The notes: generated by a model not told the origin, from the sequence alone. 64,000 nt of DNA from Acidithiobacillus sulfuriphilus (GCF_003721225.1 NZ_RIZI01000192.1:3064-67063); one strand, 5' to 3'. Positions 19,131-28,535 are shown, counted from the first letter of the stretch. Numbers and translations are program-made.

Positions 19131-19204
19131 CTACGCTGATAGCGGCCCTCTCCCCATCCCCAAGGCCCGAATCTGCCAGGGCAGCCTCGTGGGAAAGTCC
19201 CTCC

Positions 19205-19222
19205 CTGTCCCATATGGGACAG
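19205..19222. promoter_or_regulatory. Perfect 18-bp palindrome, candidate sigma-54 activator binding site
   Basis: CTGTCCCATATGGGACAG is an exact palindrome. Its core TGTCCCATATGGGACA differs by one base from the upstream activator sequence that I recall for the TspR regulator of sox genes in A. caldus (TGTCCCAAATGGGACA). It lies about 175 bases upstream of the soxK-like ATG, the normal distance for an enhancer site. Confidence 0.62.
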
Positions 19223-19417
19223 ATCCCGGATGGATGGTCGGGTTTTTTATTCTATATCCCATGGGCGAAAACGGAAAAGCCGAACCCCGAGGGTCATGGT
19301 GTGGCAGATAAAGGCTGGCTTGCTCCGCCGCCGCGAAAAACACATTCCATCTGGATTCCGCAGGCGGCAAAAAGCGCAGCCTTTTTACGCTCCGCCGGAA
19401 TGAAATGCCGGGAGCGA

Positions 19418-19810
19418 TCAATTTGACTGACCCGCGCCATCCCGCTCCGCAAAGACCTCTTTGGCCGCAAAGATGCCGTTCAACGCGGCGGGAAACCCCG
19501 CATAAACCGCCATTTGGATCAGGATTTCCACCACTTCCTGCCTTGTGCAGCCGACATTCAGCGCACCGTGGATATGCACCTGGAGTTGAGCTTGCGCATT
19601 GCCCAGTGCAGCCAATGCCGCCACCGTGGCGATCTCGCGTTCCTTGAGCGAGAGAATGCCGCGGGAGTACACATCGCCGAAAGGGAACTCGATGATGAAG
19701 CGGGCAAGATCCGGGGCAATGTCCTTCAACGCCTCGATTACCCGCTCTCCGGCATGGCCGTCGATCTCTTTGAGCATTTCCCAGCCGCGTTTGTAGCGAT
19801 CAGATTCCAT
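19418..19810 (-). CDS. Carboxymuconolactone decarboxylase (AhpD-like) family protein
   Basis: The 130-residue product is helical and carries the family core LKEREIATVAALAALGNAQAQLQVHIHGALNVGCTRQEVVEILIQMAVYAGFPAALNG. Here the usual CxxC redox pair is replaced by Q and H (QLQVH), with one Cys later (VGC). It is therefore closer to gamma-carboxymuconolactone decarboxylases than to thiol-redox AhpD. ATG 19810 was chosen for its Shine-Dalgarno (AGGAGTCACCA); the longer frame upstream shows no conservation. It lies downstream of the cupin gene in the same direction. Substrate unknown. Confidence 0.8.
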   Translation of the reverse strand: MESDRYKRGWEMLKEIDGHAGERVIEALKDIAPDLARFIIEFPFGDVYSRGILSLKEREIATVAALAALGNAQAQLQVHIHGALNVGCTRQEVVEILIQMAVYAGFPAALNGIFAAKEVFAERDGAGQSN

Positions 19811-19964
19811 TGGTGACTCCTCATCGGGAGAGGGAAAAACCGCCACGCGGCTGCGATGCCAATGATCACGCCGGCTCGAGAAGCCGGACGCGTGAGGAAA
19901 ACGGCCGCCGGAGCGCGCAGCTCGTGGCCCATCCGCGGAGACCATGGGTCATTGTTGCATGGAC

Positions 19965-20288
19965 TCAGCCCTCGGGGAAGAATACGAAGATTACGCAGCC
20001 CTGCCGCGACTGCGGCACGTGCGCCGAACCAACGGGATGGTGAATGAAAGTACCCGCCGGATAATCGTGGACACCGTCGTTGAACACGCCCGAGACCACG
20101 AAGACCTCCTCTGGACCGGGGGAGTGGGTATCGAGGGCCGTAAACTTGGCGCCCGCGTCGATTTCGAGAATCTGGGCCTTGGCGCCGTTCGTGCCTTGCC
20201 AGAGGATACGCTGGCGAATCCCCGGAAAGATTTCCTTCCCGGGAAGATCGCGCCAATTCGCCGAAACCACGCCTTCCAGGTTGATCAC
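19965..20288 (-). CDS. Cupin-domain protein (ChrR-like)
   Basis: The 107-residue product is a single cupin barrel: AQILEIDAGAKFTALDTHSPGPEEVFVVSGVFNDG and DYPAGTFIHHPVGSAHVPQS supply the conserved H, E and H residues for a metal. It resembles the anti-ECFsigma/ChrR-type cupin, but no sigma factor gene is next to it. The start chosen is GTG 20288 (VINLEG), preceded by AAGGAGAG; the longer frame has a non-conserved N-terminus. It is probably transcribed with the decarboxylase-family gene 154 bases downstream. Confidence 0.78.
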   Translation of the reverse strand: MINLEGVVSANWRDLPGKEIFPGIRQRILWQGTNGAKAQILEIDAGAKFTALDTHSPGPEEVFVVSGVFNDGVHDYPAGTFIHHPVGSAHVPQSRQGCVIFVFFPEG

Positions 20289-20477
20289 CGGTGCTCTCCT
20301 TCGACATGATGCAACATGATCGGGATAGTAAAGAAGCCTCGCGGCCCCTCCCATGCCGCAGGACGTACGGGTCAGGTATCCGGCGGTCGATGCATTCAAT
20401 TCCTACCGCGGCGCAAGGCTCGACACTCCCCTATGCTTGAAGGCGGCCAAGGGGAGCGCCATGGTCCATGGGACGAG

Positions 20478-20804
20478 TTAGTGGTGTTCCACGCTTCGCG
20501 CACGGATACGCCGCGCTTGCGGTGCGTCCCGCTTGACCGCAGTGTCAGACGCTGCAATGGCTGCCATCAGCGGGAACGCGGAAGGATTGCGGATGGACTC
20601 AACGGACAAGTCGATGTCCAAAGAAGGCCAGAAGAGGTGGTTTTCGGTAGGCCATTCGACTTGGCAAAGCTGCTCGATGGTTGCGCCCAGAAACCACGGG
20701 AAATCCGTGAAAGGCAAAAAGAGTTCTTCGTCGGCAAGCAACAGCCAAAAGCCATGTGGTGAGACATGGGTGACTTCAGCTTGGGAAATGGGTTTTCCAG
20801 GCAT
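20478..20804 (-). CDS. DUF2442 protein
   Basis: The 108-residue product matches the DUF2442 pattern: EVTHVSPHGFWLLLADEELFLPFTDFPWFLGATIEQLCQVEWP and NHLFWPSLDIDLSVESIRNP. Its gene overlaps the DUF4160 gene by 29 bases. This DUF4160-DUF2442 pair is widespread in accessory regions and is often suspected to be a toxin-antitoxin-like or phage-related module, but function is not established. The C-terminal tail after FPLMAAIAAS is not conserved. Confidence 0.78.
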   Translation of the reverse strand: MPGKPISQAEVTHVSPHGFWLLLADEELFLPFTDFPWFLGATIEQLCQVEWPTENHLFWPSLDIDLSVESIRNPSAFPLMAAIAASDTAVKRDAPQARRIRARSVEHH

Positions 20805-21015
20805 GGATGATTTCCTCCAAGTGAACAGCGATCAGGTTCTGGGCTTCCTTGATTTGTTTGGGCGAAAGGCCGACGCTCGTTGCCAGCCCCAATTCCGGCG
20901 ACAACCAGAACTTGGCTTCGCCATCGGGGTGGTTGACGTGTACATGCATTCTTGCCTCCTCCCGGGAGAAGAAAAAGAAGCGGAAACCGCCCTCGCGAAA
21001 AATCGTCGGTGCCAT
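20776..21015 (-). CDS. DUF4160 protein
   Basis: The 79-residue product shows the DUF4160 signature APTIFREGGFRFFFFSREEARMHVHV, followed by GEAKFWLSPELGLATSVGLSPKQIKEAQNLIAVH. It is soluble, with conserved R, E and H residues that could be catalytic or nucleic-acid binding. It precedes DUF2442 with overlapping reading frames. It lies next to a second toxin-antitoxin-like gene, consistent with an accessory islet. Confidence 0.8.
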   Translation of the reverse strand: MAPTIFREGGFRFFFFSREEARMHVHVNHPDGEAKFWLSPELGLATSVGLSPKQIKEAQNLIAVHLEEIIHAWKTHFPS

Positions 21016-21032
21016 GGCAGGATATTAGCAAC

Positions 21033-21320
21033 TCATGAATGGACGGGAGAAGTTGAGAGCTTTACGCCGAGGGCATGGAGCAGCTTAAGCATCGTGTCAT
21101 AGCGTGGCTTGGCGCCGGGCGTAAGCGCTTTGTAGAGGCTCTCGCGCCCAAGGCCAGCATCTTTGGCGAGTTGTGCCATGCCACGAGCGCGCGCCACATC
21201 ACGTACAGCGGTTAGAAATACATCGGGATTAGGATCTTCTAGTGCGGCGGTTATGTATTCCGCGATGGTTTCTTCACTATCGAGGTAGTCGGCAGCGTCG
21301 AAGGGGGCAAATTTGGCCAT
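21033..21320 (-). CDS. HigA-type addiction module antidote protein
   Basis: The 95-residue product matches the putative addiction-module antidote family that pairs with HigB/RelE-like toxins: FDAADYLDSEETIAEYITAALEDPNPDVFLTAVRDVARARGM. A helix-turn-helix follows (MAQLAKDAGLGRESLYKALTPGAKPRYDTMLKLLHALGVKL). It lies three bases after the remains of its toxin gene. The antitoxin is intact while the toxin is broken, the usual direction of decay. Confidence 0.88.
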   Translation of the reverse strand: MAKFAPFDAADYLDSEETIAEYITAALEDPNPDVFLTAVRDVARARGMAQLAKDAGLGRESLYKALTPGAKPRYDTMLKLLHALGVKLSTSPVHS

Positions 21321-21323
21321 GGT

Positions 21324-21622
21324 TCACTCCTTATCCAAAGCCCGCGCCATCTCAACGGCGCGTTTGATGTCGCGCTTCTGCGACGACTTGTCGCTAGCCA
21401 GCAGAAGCAGATAGACCACCTCACCACGGCGAGTGAAATAGACTCGCTAGCCAGGGCCGAAATGAATGCGCATTTCAGAAACCCCTTCGTCCACAGGCTC
21501 GCAGTCACCGAAGTTGCCGTGCTCAGCAGACCGAATACGGTGAGCTATGCGGGCACGGCCCACCTTTCTTTCAATGCCGTGAACCAAGCATCAAATTCAT
21601 CAGAGCGGTGAAAGGTGTTCAT
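21324..21622 (-). pseudogene. Broken HigB/RelE-type toxin gene
   Basis: Translating the minus strand from ATG 21622 gives MNTFHRSDEFDAWFTALKER, then a frame change near 21565-21575. The other frame continues KVGRARIAHRIRSAEHGNFGD, VDEGVSEMRIHFGPG, an in-frame TAG (21447-21449), then RVYFTRRGEVVYLLLLASD and KSSQKRDIKRAVEMARALDKE. This is the full pattern of the HigB-like (Gp49) addiction killer family, interrupted by one frameshift and one nonsense codon where Tyr is usual (GPGYRVYF). The stop at 21324 is directly before the antitoxin start. The toxin should be inactive. Confidence 0.82.
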
Positions 21623-21684
21623 GCAACCCAGCGTATCCGATCAGATACCGCAATGCAATCATGGCGAGGTAGCCTATCCACGGC

Positions 21685-21864
21685 ATGGGAAGCCTTGAAG
21701 TGGAGGGGTACCTCAGCATTTGCCACGGCAAGCGTCATCCGGGCGGGTTGAACGCTGGGGATGTGGAGGCGTTCCTTTCCCATCTGGCGGTGGAGGGCCA
21801 GGTGGCGGCGTCAACGCAAAATCAAGCGTTGGCGGCCCTTCTCTTCCTGTAGCGGATAGTCCGC
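21685..21864 (+). pseudogene. Fragment of an integron-integrase-like tyrosine recombinase
   Basis: The plus frame from 21685 reads [37 protein letters not shown] and [13 protein letters not shown], then TAG at 21850-21852. This matches the N-terminal SAM-like domain of IntI/XerC-type recombinases, with TAG where the Tyr of LFLYREVL is expected and similarity fading right after. The catalytic domain is missing. The fragment overlaps, on the opposite strand, the last codons of the RND pump gene. Together with the toxin-antitoxin genes it marks a decayed mobile region. Confidence 0.75.
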
Positions 21865-24800
21865 TCCTCTCCTTTCCGTTTTCCCATCCACGCGCTGTAA
21901 ATCACCGGCGCGAGCCACAAGGACATGAACACGGAGAGCGTTAACCCGCCCATGACGGCGACGGCCAGGGGCTTGAGGAGGTCCGTGCCCCGCCCTACCC
22001 CTACTGCCAGGGGCAGGAAGCCCAAGACGTCGGCGAGCATGGTCATGAGGATGGGGCGCAGGCGGCTGCGGGCGGCCAGGGCGACCATGGCCGGGCGCGG
22101 GCGGGCGCCGCCGAGCTGGCGGGCGCGGGCGAAGATGAGGATGACGTTGTTGACGGCGATGGCGAAAACCAGCAAGACCCCCAGGAAGGCGGTGCTGTCC
22201 AGGTCGATGCCCAGGAGCAGCAGGGCCAGGAGGGCCCCCGGCGCGGCCAGGGCGATGGCGATCAAGGCGGACGCCGCCGCCCGCTGGCTGGTGAACTGGA
22301 AGCCGAGGAGCACCAGCAACAGGGCCAGGGCGCCGGCCAGGATCAGCGCCATCTCCTGGAAGCTCTGCGCCTGCTGCCGATAATAGCCGCCCAGCACGGT
22401 GGTGACATTGGGCGGGAAGTGCATGGCCGCGACCACGCTGCGGGCCTTCTGGGCCGCGGCGGCGAGGCCCTCGCCGGGCTTCGGCTGCAGCCAGACATAG
22501 GCATAGGGCACGAGATTCTGGTGGGTCACGTAGGGCACCGCCCCTTGCACATGGACATGGGCGATGCTCGACAAGGGGCTATAGGTCCCGCCGGGCAGGC
22601 GGATGGGGAGCGCTTCCATCCCGGCGGGGGTGACGGCTTGCCCCGCGAGGCTGACGCGGATGGGCAGGATCTGCTCGCCATGCAAGAGGAAGCCAGCCTG
22701 CCGGCCCCAGAAGCGCGCCTTGATCTGGTCGGCGAGCACCGGCGGCGTGATGCCGTAGATCGCCGCCAAGGGCGAGGGCGTGACTTCGACCTCGGGGCCG
22801 GCGGAAGGCGACTTGAATACCACGGACTGGAAGGCATGGCTTTGGCGCAGGGCGGCGGCCAGCCGGCCACCCTCGTCACGGAGCATCGTGGAGTCGGAGC
22901 CAAAGAGGAAGACCTCCAAAGGGGCATGGGCGCCGGAGAGATCGCCCAGGCGGTTGACCATCACCTGGGTGGTCTGCACGGCCAGGAGATTGGGCGCCGT
23001 CTGCCGGAACTCCCGGAGCAGGACGCCCATGACGGCCTCGGTGCTTTCCTTGCGGTTTTCTTTGAGGACGATGGAGATGGCCCCCTTGTTGGGGGTGGAG
23101 TAGGGATTGTTCAGCCCCCGGCCCACCATCAGCGACACCCGCGCCACGTTGGGATTGGCCAGCGCCACGCGCATGAAATCGCGGCCGACGCGGGTGGTTT
23201 CCGCCACGCTGCTGCCGACGGGCGTGCGGAAGGGCACGGAGATGATGCCTTCGTCCCAGCGCGGCAGGAAGGCTGTGGGCAGGGTACTCACGGCATACCA
23301 GCCCACCACCCCCAGCACAACGATGACGGGTATGGCGAGCCATGGCCGGCGCATCCCGTAGATCAGCGACCGGCTGAAATGCCTATGCAGCCACTGCTCC
23401 CCGAGGATGCGGCGGTGCCGGCGGTGCCGCCCGGCGAGCCAGATCGCCAGCACCGGCGTGACGAAGAGCGCCACCAACTGGGAGGTGACCAGGGCGATGA
23501 CAATGGCCAGGGCCATGTGGCGGAACAGCAGGCCCAGCGTGCCCGAGAGGAAGACCAGCGGCAGGAAGATGAGGCAGGAGGTGAGGGTCGCCAGGGTCAT
23601 GATCGGCAAGATCTCGCTGGCTCGGCGCAGGGCCGTCCGCCGCCGGGTTTCGATGTCGCCGTGCAAGCCGTGGAGCCCGCGCTCCACCACCACGATGGCA
23701 TGGTCCACTAGGGCGCCTATGGCCGCCGTCAGGCCGCCCAGGGTCATGATGTTGAGGCTATAGCCCAGGGCGTGCAGGATGAGAAAAGTGGCGGCTATGG
23801 ACAAGGGCACCACCACCAGGGTAGCCAGGGCGCCGTCCAGACGGCCGAGGAAGGCGAGTACCACCAGCCAGGCGATGAGGCTGCCCAGTCCCAGGGCGAT
23901 CCAGACGTCCTTGAGGCTGGTGCTGATCAGGTGGCTCAAGTCATAGATGGGGACCAGCTTCACGCCGGCCGGCAGATGGGCCTGCAACTCCGTGATGCGG
24001 CTCTGCACCGCCTTGGCCACCGCCACCTCGTTGGCGCCGGCCTGGGCCATCACGTCAATCACCATGGCGTGCCGGTAGCCGGCCACCGCCGCATCCCGCA
24101 GCAAGGGGGGTGGGCCGACGCTCACCTTTCCCAGCGCTCCCAGCGGCAGAGGCGTGCGCTCGCCCTGGGCATTGGCCGGCCCCAGGGGCAGGGTCAGCTC
24201 GGCCAGGCGGGCCGTATCGACGGGCCGCGGCGTGGTGGCGACGATGAATTGCTGATGGAAAACGTCCAATACACCGGAGAAGAATGGCCCTTGGGCGGCG
24301 CGCAGGGCGCCCACCACCTGTTGGGAATCCAGGTGGTACTGCGCCAGGCGCAGGGGGTCCAGGGCGATGTGCACCTCCGGCCAGCCCCGGCCGGTTTCGT
24401 CCACCCGATAGACACCGGGCAGTGAGAGGAGGGCCGGGCGGATCTGGAAGGCGAAGGTGGGCATCATGGCCGAACTGTCCATGTGGTCGGAAACCAGGGC
24501 ATACTCGGCGAAGGGGTAGATGTTGGGCGCCATGAGGCGGACGCTCATCCGGGCGCCGGGCGGCAGGGGGATGTGGGCGAGGCGGGCCTGCAGCATGAGA
24601 TAGGCCGTCTCGGGGTTCACCTTGGGATCGAAATAGACATGAATCTTGGACAGACCATTGCCGGTCTGGGAGCGCACCAGGCGCACCCCCGGCTCTCCCT
24701 TGGCAGCCTCCTCCAGGGGCCGCGTCACCTCGATCTCCATGAACTTGACCGGCAGGTTGCCGGCATTGACCAAAACCGAGACCTTGGGGAAGTTCACGTT

Positions 24801-24917
24801 GGGGAAGACACTCTCGGGCATGGCCCGCAGCGCGAACCAGCCGGCTGCCAGAAGGAGCAGGCCGGACAGGATCACGGAGAAACGGTTCTCCCAGAGAAAG
24901 GCAAGATACCGCCTCAT
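21822..24917 (-). CDS. RND-family efflux permease
   Basis: The 1031-residue protein is a full-length RND transporter: an N-terminal helix ([24 protein letters not shown]), two large periplasmic loops and about twelve helices. TM4 reads [20 protein letters not shown], with a single Asp; the Asp-Asp of drug pumps (HAE1) and the DGAV or DAAI of classic metal pumps are both absent, so it belongs to a less studied subgroup. It forms an ATGA-linked operon with an adaptor and a TolC-like channel. The last 14 or so residues ([13 protein letters not shown]) are encoded in the integrase remnant and are probably not native. Substrate unknown. Confidence 0.88.
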   Translation of the reverse strand: MRRYLAFLWENRFSVILSGLLLLAAGWFALRAMPESVFPNVNFPKVSVLVNAGNLPVKFMEIEVTRPLEEAAKGEPGVRLVRSQTGNGLSKIHVYFDPKVNPETAYLMLQARLAHIPLPPGARMSVRLMAPNIYPFAEYALVSDHMDSSAMMPTFAFQIRPALLSLPGVYRVDETGRGWPEVHIALDPLRLAQYHLDSQQVVGALRAAQGPFFSGVLDVFHQQFIVATTPRPVDTARLAELTLPLGPANAQGERTPLPLGALGKVSVGPPPLLRDAAVAGYRHAMVIDVMAQAGANEVAVAKAVQSRITELQAHLPAGVKLVPIYDLSHLISTSLKDVWIALGLGSLIAWLVVLAFLGRLDGALATLVVVPLSIAATFLILHALGYSLNIMTLGGLTAAIGALVDHAIVVVERGLHGLHGDIETRRRTALRRASEILPIMTLATLTSCLIFLPLVFLSGTLGLLFRHMALAIVIALVTSQLVALFVTPVLAIWLAGRHRRHRRILGEQWLHRHFSRSLIYGMRRPWLAIPVIVVLGVVGWYAVSTLPTAFLPRWDEGIISVPFRTPVGSSVAETTRVGRDFMRVALANPNVARVSLMVGRGLNNPYSTPNKGAISIVLKENRKESTEAVMGVLLREFRQTAPNLLAVQTTQVMVNRLGDLSGAHAPLEVFLFGSDSTMLRDEGGRLAAALRQSHAFQSVVFKSPSAGPEVEVTPSPLAAIYGITPPVLADQIKARFWGRQAGFLLHGEQILPIRVSLAGQAVTPAGMEALPIRLPGGTYSPLSSIAHVHVQGAVPYVTHQNLVPYAYVWLQPKPGEGLAAAAQKARSVVAAMHFPPNVTTVLGGYYRQQAQSFQEMALILAGALALLLVLLGFQFTSQRAAASALIAIALAAPGALLALLLLGIDLDSTAFLGVLLVFAIAVNNVILIFARARQLGGARPRPAMVALAARSRLRPILMTMLADVLGFLPLAVGVGRGTDLLKPLAVAVMGGLTLSVFMSLWLAPVIYSAWMGKRKGEERTIRYRKRRAANA

Positions 24918-25924
24918 GGCTGCGATCCCGACACCCGTATTTCCACCGGCGTACCCGAGTCCAAGCGCGTGTTGCCGGAAATCACCACCATCTCCCCGGC
25001 GCGGAGCGAGCCGGTGACCCAGCTATCCTTGCCCTGGGTATGCACCACCTCTACCGGCACCGCCACCGCCCGCCCCCGGCGGACCACGAAGACTTCGCTG
25101 CGGGCCCCGCGCATGACCACCGCCGGGCTGGGCACCCGGAAGGCGGTACCGCCCGCCGATGGCAGCAGGAGTTGCAGCCATTCCCCGGGCAGGAGGGGGC
25201 TGCCAGGGGGGAGGGTGATATAAACGGAGACCAGACCGAGGTGGCGGGCACTTTGTCCGACGGAGCGGACCAGCCCCTGACCTTGCCAGCCTTGGGCCTG
25301 GATCGCCACCGTTGTCCCCACCCGCAACCCCTGGGTCTGGGCAGGTGGCACATAGGCCCGCGCCCAGGGCTCGCCGCGTCCGGCCAGGCGGGCGATGGGG
25401 CTGCCCACATTGACCACCGCGCCGGGGGGCACCAGGTAGTGCAAAGTGCCAGCGAATGGGGCCGTCAGCACCTGATCTCCGGACTGGGCCTCCAGCGCCC
25501 GTAGGGCTGACCGCGCCTCGGCCAGCGCCAAGCCGGCCTGGTCCACATTCTGCTGTGCCATCACCCCGTCCTGAAAGAGCTTTTGGGTACGCTCCAGTTG
25601 GGTGCGGGCATAGGCCACCCGCGCCTGGGCGGCGAGGATACCGGCGTGGAGGCCGGGGGGGGCGATATGGGCCACCACTGCGCCCGCCGCCACGTTGCCG
25701 GACTGGAGAAAAGGCCCCAGGACGCGGCCCGTCACCGGAGCGGCCAGGGTCGCCTCCCCGATGCTTTCCACCGTCCCCAGCACACGGACCTCCCGGGACC
25801 AGGGGGTCGATTGCACCGCCACCGCCTGCACCGGGAGGGCAAAGGCAGGGGCCATGCCGCCCAGCCAACTGCACAGGAAGAGGATGATCGGCACTAGCGG
25901 GGACCTGGGAAACGCTTTGTTCAT
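24914..25924 (-). CDS. RND efflux periplasmic adaptor (membrane fusion protein)
   Basis: The 336-residue product has a signal sequence (PLVPIILFLCSWLGGMAPAFA). A lipoyl-like domain (VRVLGTVESIGEATLAAPVTGRV), a helical hairpin (ARVAYARTQLERTQKLFQDGVMAQQNVDQAGLALAEA) and beta-barrel regions follow. This is the order expected of HlyD/AcrA-type adaptors that bridge the pump and the outer-membrane channel. Its stop overlaps the permease start and its own start overlaps the upstream channel gene as ATGA. Helix-hairpin length is short, as in heavy-metal and unclassified RND systems. Confidence 0.87.
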   Translation of the reverse strand: MNKAFPRSPLVPIILFLCSWLGGMAPAFALPVQAVAVQSTPWSREVRVLGTVESIGEATLAAPVTGRVLGPFLQSGNVAAGAVVAHIAPPGLHAGILAAQARVAYARTQLERTQKLFQDGVMAQQNVDQAGLALAEARSALRALEAQSGDQVLTAPFAGTLHYLVPPGAVVNVGSPIARLAGRGEPWARAYVPPAQTQGLRVGTTVAIQAQGWQGQGLVRSVGQSARHLGLVSVYITLPPGSPLLPGEWLQLLLPSAGGTAFRVPSPAVVMRGARSEVFVVRRGRAVAVPVEVVHTQGKDSWVTGSLRAGEMVVISGNTRLDSGTPVEIRVSGSQP

Positions 25925-27264
25925 GGCTGCTCCTCGGATTTCGGCAGAACCCCGCTGTCCAGGGCCAGTTGCGCCCGCGCCAGGCGGGCCCGGATGGCCG
26001 CTCCCGCCAGCTTGAGCCGTGCCTGCACCCAGTTGTTTTCGGCCTGCTGCAAAGCCAGGGCGCTCAGCGCCCCGGCGAGATACCCCTTGCGGGTCATTTC
26101 ATAAACCGCCTGGGCCTCTTGCGCCATGGTCCGATCATTGCGCAGGGCGTTGTCGGCGGCCTGGGCTACTCCGTAATCGGCGGCAATACGGCTTCGGACC
26201 TGCAAAAGCAACGCCTGCTTACCCGCCTCCATGGCCGCCAGGTGCTCTTGGGCAGCGGCGATGCGGTTGCGATTGCGGCCAAAGCCGAAAATGGGCATCT
26301 GCAGGGTCACGGCCCCTTGCCAAGCCAGTTGCCCGGCGCGGGGCGCCGTTGCCGTGTCCACCCCGTAAGCACCCAGCGCAGCGACCACCGGCAACCGGGC
26401 GGCCTGATGATAGCGCAGCAGGGTGCGGGCGGCTTGAATCTCCCCTTCCGCCACCTGCAGGAGGGGCTGCGCCTGGGTCGCCCGGGTGGTCAACACGGTT
26501 TCCCCGGGCAAGCCCCCCGCCGGCGGGCTGATGGGCACCAACGCCGGCAGTTCGCTGGCGGGGTAATCCGTCTGCAGGGCCAGGACGCGGCGGGCTGCCG
26601 CGGCCTCCGGGGTAGCCTGGTCCAGTCCGGCCTGGACACCGGCCAGGGTCAGGCGGGCCTGGGTCAGGTCCAGACGGGAGCGGGTTCCGGCCTGGGTACT
26701 TTTTTGGGTGGCGCTGAGGAGTTCCCGGGCCGCCCCCAGGGCCTCGCGCCAGACGGACGATTCGTTTTCCCACAAGGCCAGCCGATAGTAGGCCGCCGTG
26801 ACCTGCGCCGCCACCAGCAGGCGCGCCTGGCGCTCCTGGTAGTTGGCCACGGCCACCTGATCGTGGGCCAGGGCCTGCAAGGCATAGGCCTGGGGCGCAT
26901 AGAGGGGAATATTGAGCTGGATCTGGCCGATGACCTCTCGGGGGCCATTGGCGGACACGAAGAGGGGCTGACCGTTGCGGGTCTGCGTCCAGATACTGCC
27001 TGCGGCCAGGGAGAGGCTGGGCAGCAAGTCGGCGTGGGCGGCCCGGTGCAGGGCCGCCTTCTCCGCCACCACGCGCTCCGCCTGCTGCACCAAAGCCTGG
27101 TTGGCCAAGGCCCGCTGGAGGGCATCCCCAAGGGTGAACGCCGCCGCCGACACGGGAAAAGATGGCAACAACAGGGAACCGGCCAACAGGCAGACACTCA
27201 GGCAGCGCCACGCCCCCTTTCCTGCCGCCGCATCCTGCCATGTCTTGTATTGTGGATGCGTCAT
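25921..27264 (-). CDS. TolC-family outer membrane efflux channel
   Basis: The product of about 447 residues has a signal peptide (LSVCLLAGSLLLPSFPVSA) and two outer-membrane-efflux repeats. The first starts FTLGDALQRALANQALVQQAERVV and the second contains LQVAEGEIQAARTLLRYHQAARLPVVAALG. These are the long helices of a TolC-like trimer. ATG 27264 (MTHPQYK) was chosen because AAGGGGAG lies just upstream; an ATG six codons earlier is possible. It is the first gene of the three-gene pump operon; the promoter should lie in the AT-rich gap at 27283-27437, where I see no strong consensus. Confidence 0.87.
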   Translation of the reverse strand: MTHPQYKTWQDAAAGKGAWRCLSVCLLAGSLLLPSFPVSAAAFTLGDALQRALANQALVQQAERVVAEKAALHRAAHADLLPSLSLAAGSIWTQTRNGQPLFVSANGPREVIGQIQLNIPLYAPQAYALQALAHDQVAVANYQERQARLLVAAQVTAAYYRLALWENESSVWREALGAARELLSATQKSTQAGTRSRLDLTQARLTLAGVQAGLDQATPEAAAARRVLALQTDYPASELPALVPISPPAGGLPGETVLTTRATQAQPLLQVAEGEIQAARTLLRYHQAARLPVVAALGAYGVDTATAPRAGQLAWQGAVTLQMPIFGFGRNRNRIAAAQEHLAAMEAGKQALLLQVRSRIAADYGVAQAADNALRNDRTMAQEAQAVYEMTRKGYLAGALSALALQQAENNWVQARLKLAGAAIRARLARAQLALDSGVLPKSEEQP

Positions 27265-27437
27265 CTCCCCTTCTTTCCTCATATCGGCGCCACGCGGCTG
27301 GTCAGCTTACAATGAAAACATTAAAATAGTTTGAGGGACTCGCCTCGGTGCGACTACCCGATTCATCCCGTCCGACTGGATCATCCGATCAAGCCCATCC
27401 ATAAACGCCGCAATGTCGCCTGCGCCCGGGAAAGGCA

Positions 27438-28535
27438 TCAGGAATTTTTGCCGCGCAAGGCGTCCAGATTGGCAATCCCCGCCTCTTCCATACGCGCCAG
27501 GAGCCCTTTGAGGATGGCAGCGACCACTCCCGGACCGCGAAAAATCAACGCCGTGTAAATCTCTACGAGACTCGCGCCGGCGCTGATCTTCTCCCAGACA
27601 TCGTCGGCGGAAAAAATGCCGCCCACCCCGATGATGGGCACTCTCCCCCCCGTCGCCTGATAGAGGAGGCGAATCACCGCGGTGGCCCGCCCGCGCAGGG
27701 GCGGGCCCGAGAGACCGCCGCTGATCCCCGCCCCTTCCAGGAAATCCTCCCGGGAAATGGTGGTATTGGTGGCGATGAAACCGTCCACCAGCGGCTGTTC
27801 TCCCGCAACCAGGGCGGCGATGGCCATGAGGTCGGCATCGGCGAGATCCGGGGCGATCTTGAGGAGTACCGGCGGACAGCGCCGTCCCGCCTCCCGAGCC
27901 GCCCGCAGATTGGCCGCCTGCACGGCAGCCAGCAGGGGTTGCAGGGCGTCCAGCGCCTGCAGGTCCCGCAGGCCCGGCGTATTGGGGGAGCTCACATTGA
28001 CAACAAAATAATCCGCCCAAGGCTGCAGGGTCTCCACCATAGCCACATAATCGGCGGCGGCCTGCTCCGATGGAGTATCCTTGTTCTTGCCCAGGTTGAT
28101 GCCGATGGGTACGGGATGGGGACCCAGGGCGGCGAGGCGGGCGGCCACCGCCGCCATTCCCTGCCCCGGGAAACCCATGCGGTTGATGACCGCCTCCCGC
28201 TCGGGAAAACGAAAAATCCGTGGGCGCGGATTGCCGGGCTGGGGGCGCGGCGTGACCGTGCCGATCTCCACAAAACCAAAGCCCAAGGCCGGCAAGGCCG
28301 TCAGCGCCTCGGCATTTTTGTCGAAACCCGCAGCGAGGCCCAGGGGGTTGGCAAAATGCAGCCCCCAGATCTCCTGCGCCAGGCGCGGGTCCTCCTGGGT
28401 ATAGCGCGCCGCCAAATGGGCGCGGGTGGCAGGCATGTGCCCCAGGGCCCCCAGGCCGGCGATGGTCCAGTGGTGGGCCGTCTCCGGGTCCAGCAAAAAG
28501 AGCCCACGGCGCAGCATTCCGTAGATCATAGCCAA
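27438..28535 (-). CDS. pyrD: Dihydroorotate dehydrogenase (quinone), class 2
   Basis: The 365-residue enzyme oxidises dihydroorotate to orotate in pyrimidine synthesis, passing electrons to quinone at the inner membrane. The N-terminal helices ([16 protein letters not shown]) are the class 2 quinone-binding extension. FMN and active-site motifs include [25 protein letters not shown] and [16 protein letters not shown], where the catalytic Ser of class 2 lies. Also visible are [10 protein letters not shown] and [15 protein letters not shown]. Its start overlaps the hemF end by ten bases, in a run of housekeeping genes. Confidence 0.95.
   Translation of the reverse strand: MAMIYGMLRRGLFLLDPETAHHWTIAGLGALGHMPATRAHLAARYTQEDPRLAQEIWGLHFANPLGLAAGFDKNAEALTALPALGFGFVEIGTVTPRPQPGNPRPRIFRFPEREAVINRMGFPGQGMAAVAARLAALGPHPVPIGINLGKNKDTPSEQAAADYVAMVETLQPWADYFVVNVSSPNTPGLRDLQALDALQPLLAAVQAANLRAAREAGRRCPPVLLKIAPDLADADLMAIAALVAGEQPLVDGFIATNTTISREDFLEGAGISGGLSGPPLRGRATAVIRLLYQATGGRVPIIGVGGIFSADDVWEKISAGASLVEIYTALIFRGPGVVAAILKGLLARMEEAGIANLDALRGKNS

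Larger units (their letters stand above)
19032..19417. other. 386-base intergenic regulatory region upstream of the soxK-like gene
   Basis: No convincing gene lies here. It holds the 18-base palindrome at 19205-19222 and a weak GG-N10-GC element at 19117-19130. It also has a short GC stem followed by TTTTTT on the plus strand near 19225-19247. The flanking genes (soxK-like and the decarboxylase-family gene) are both on the minus strand. Confidence 0.55.

Noticed and set aside
19131..19421. Minus frame of 96 codons between the soxK-like and decarboxylase-family genes
   Set aside because: No conservation pattern or good ribosome-binding site, and it contains the regulatory palindrome.
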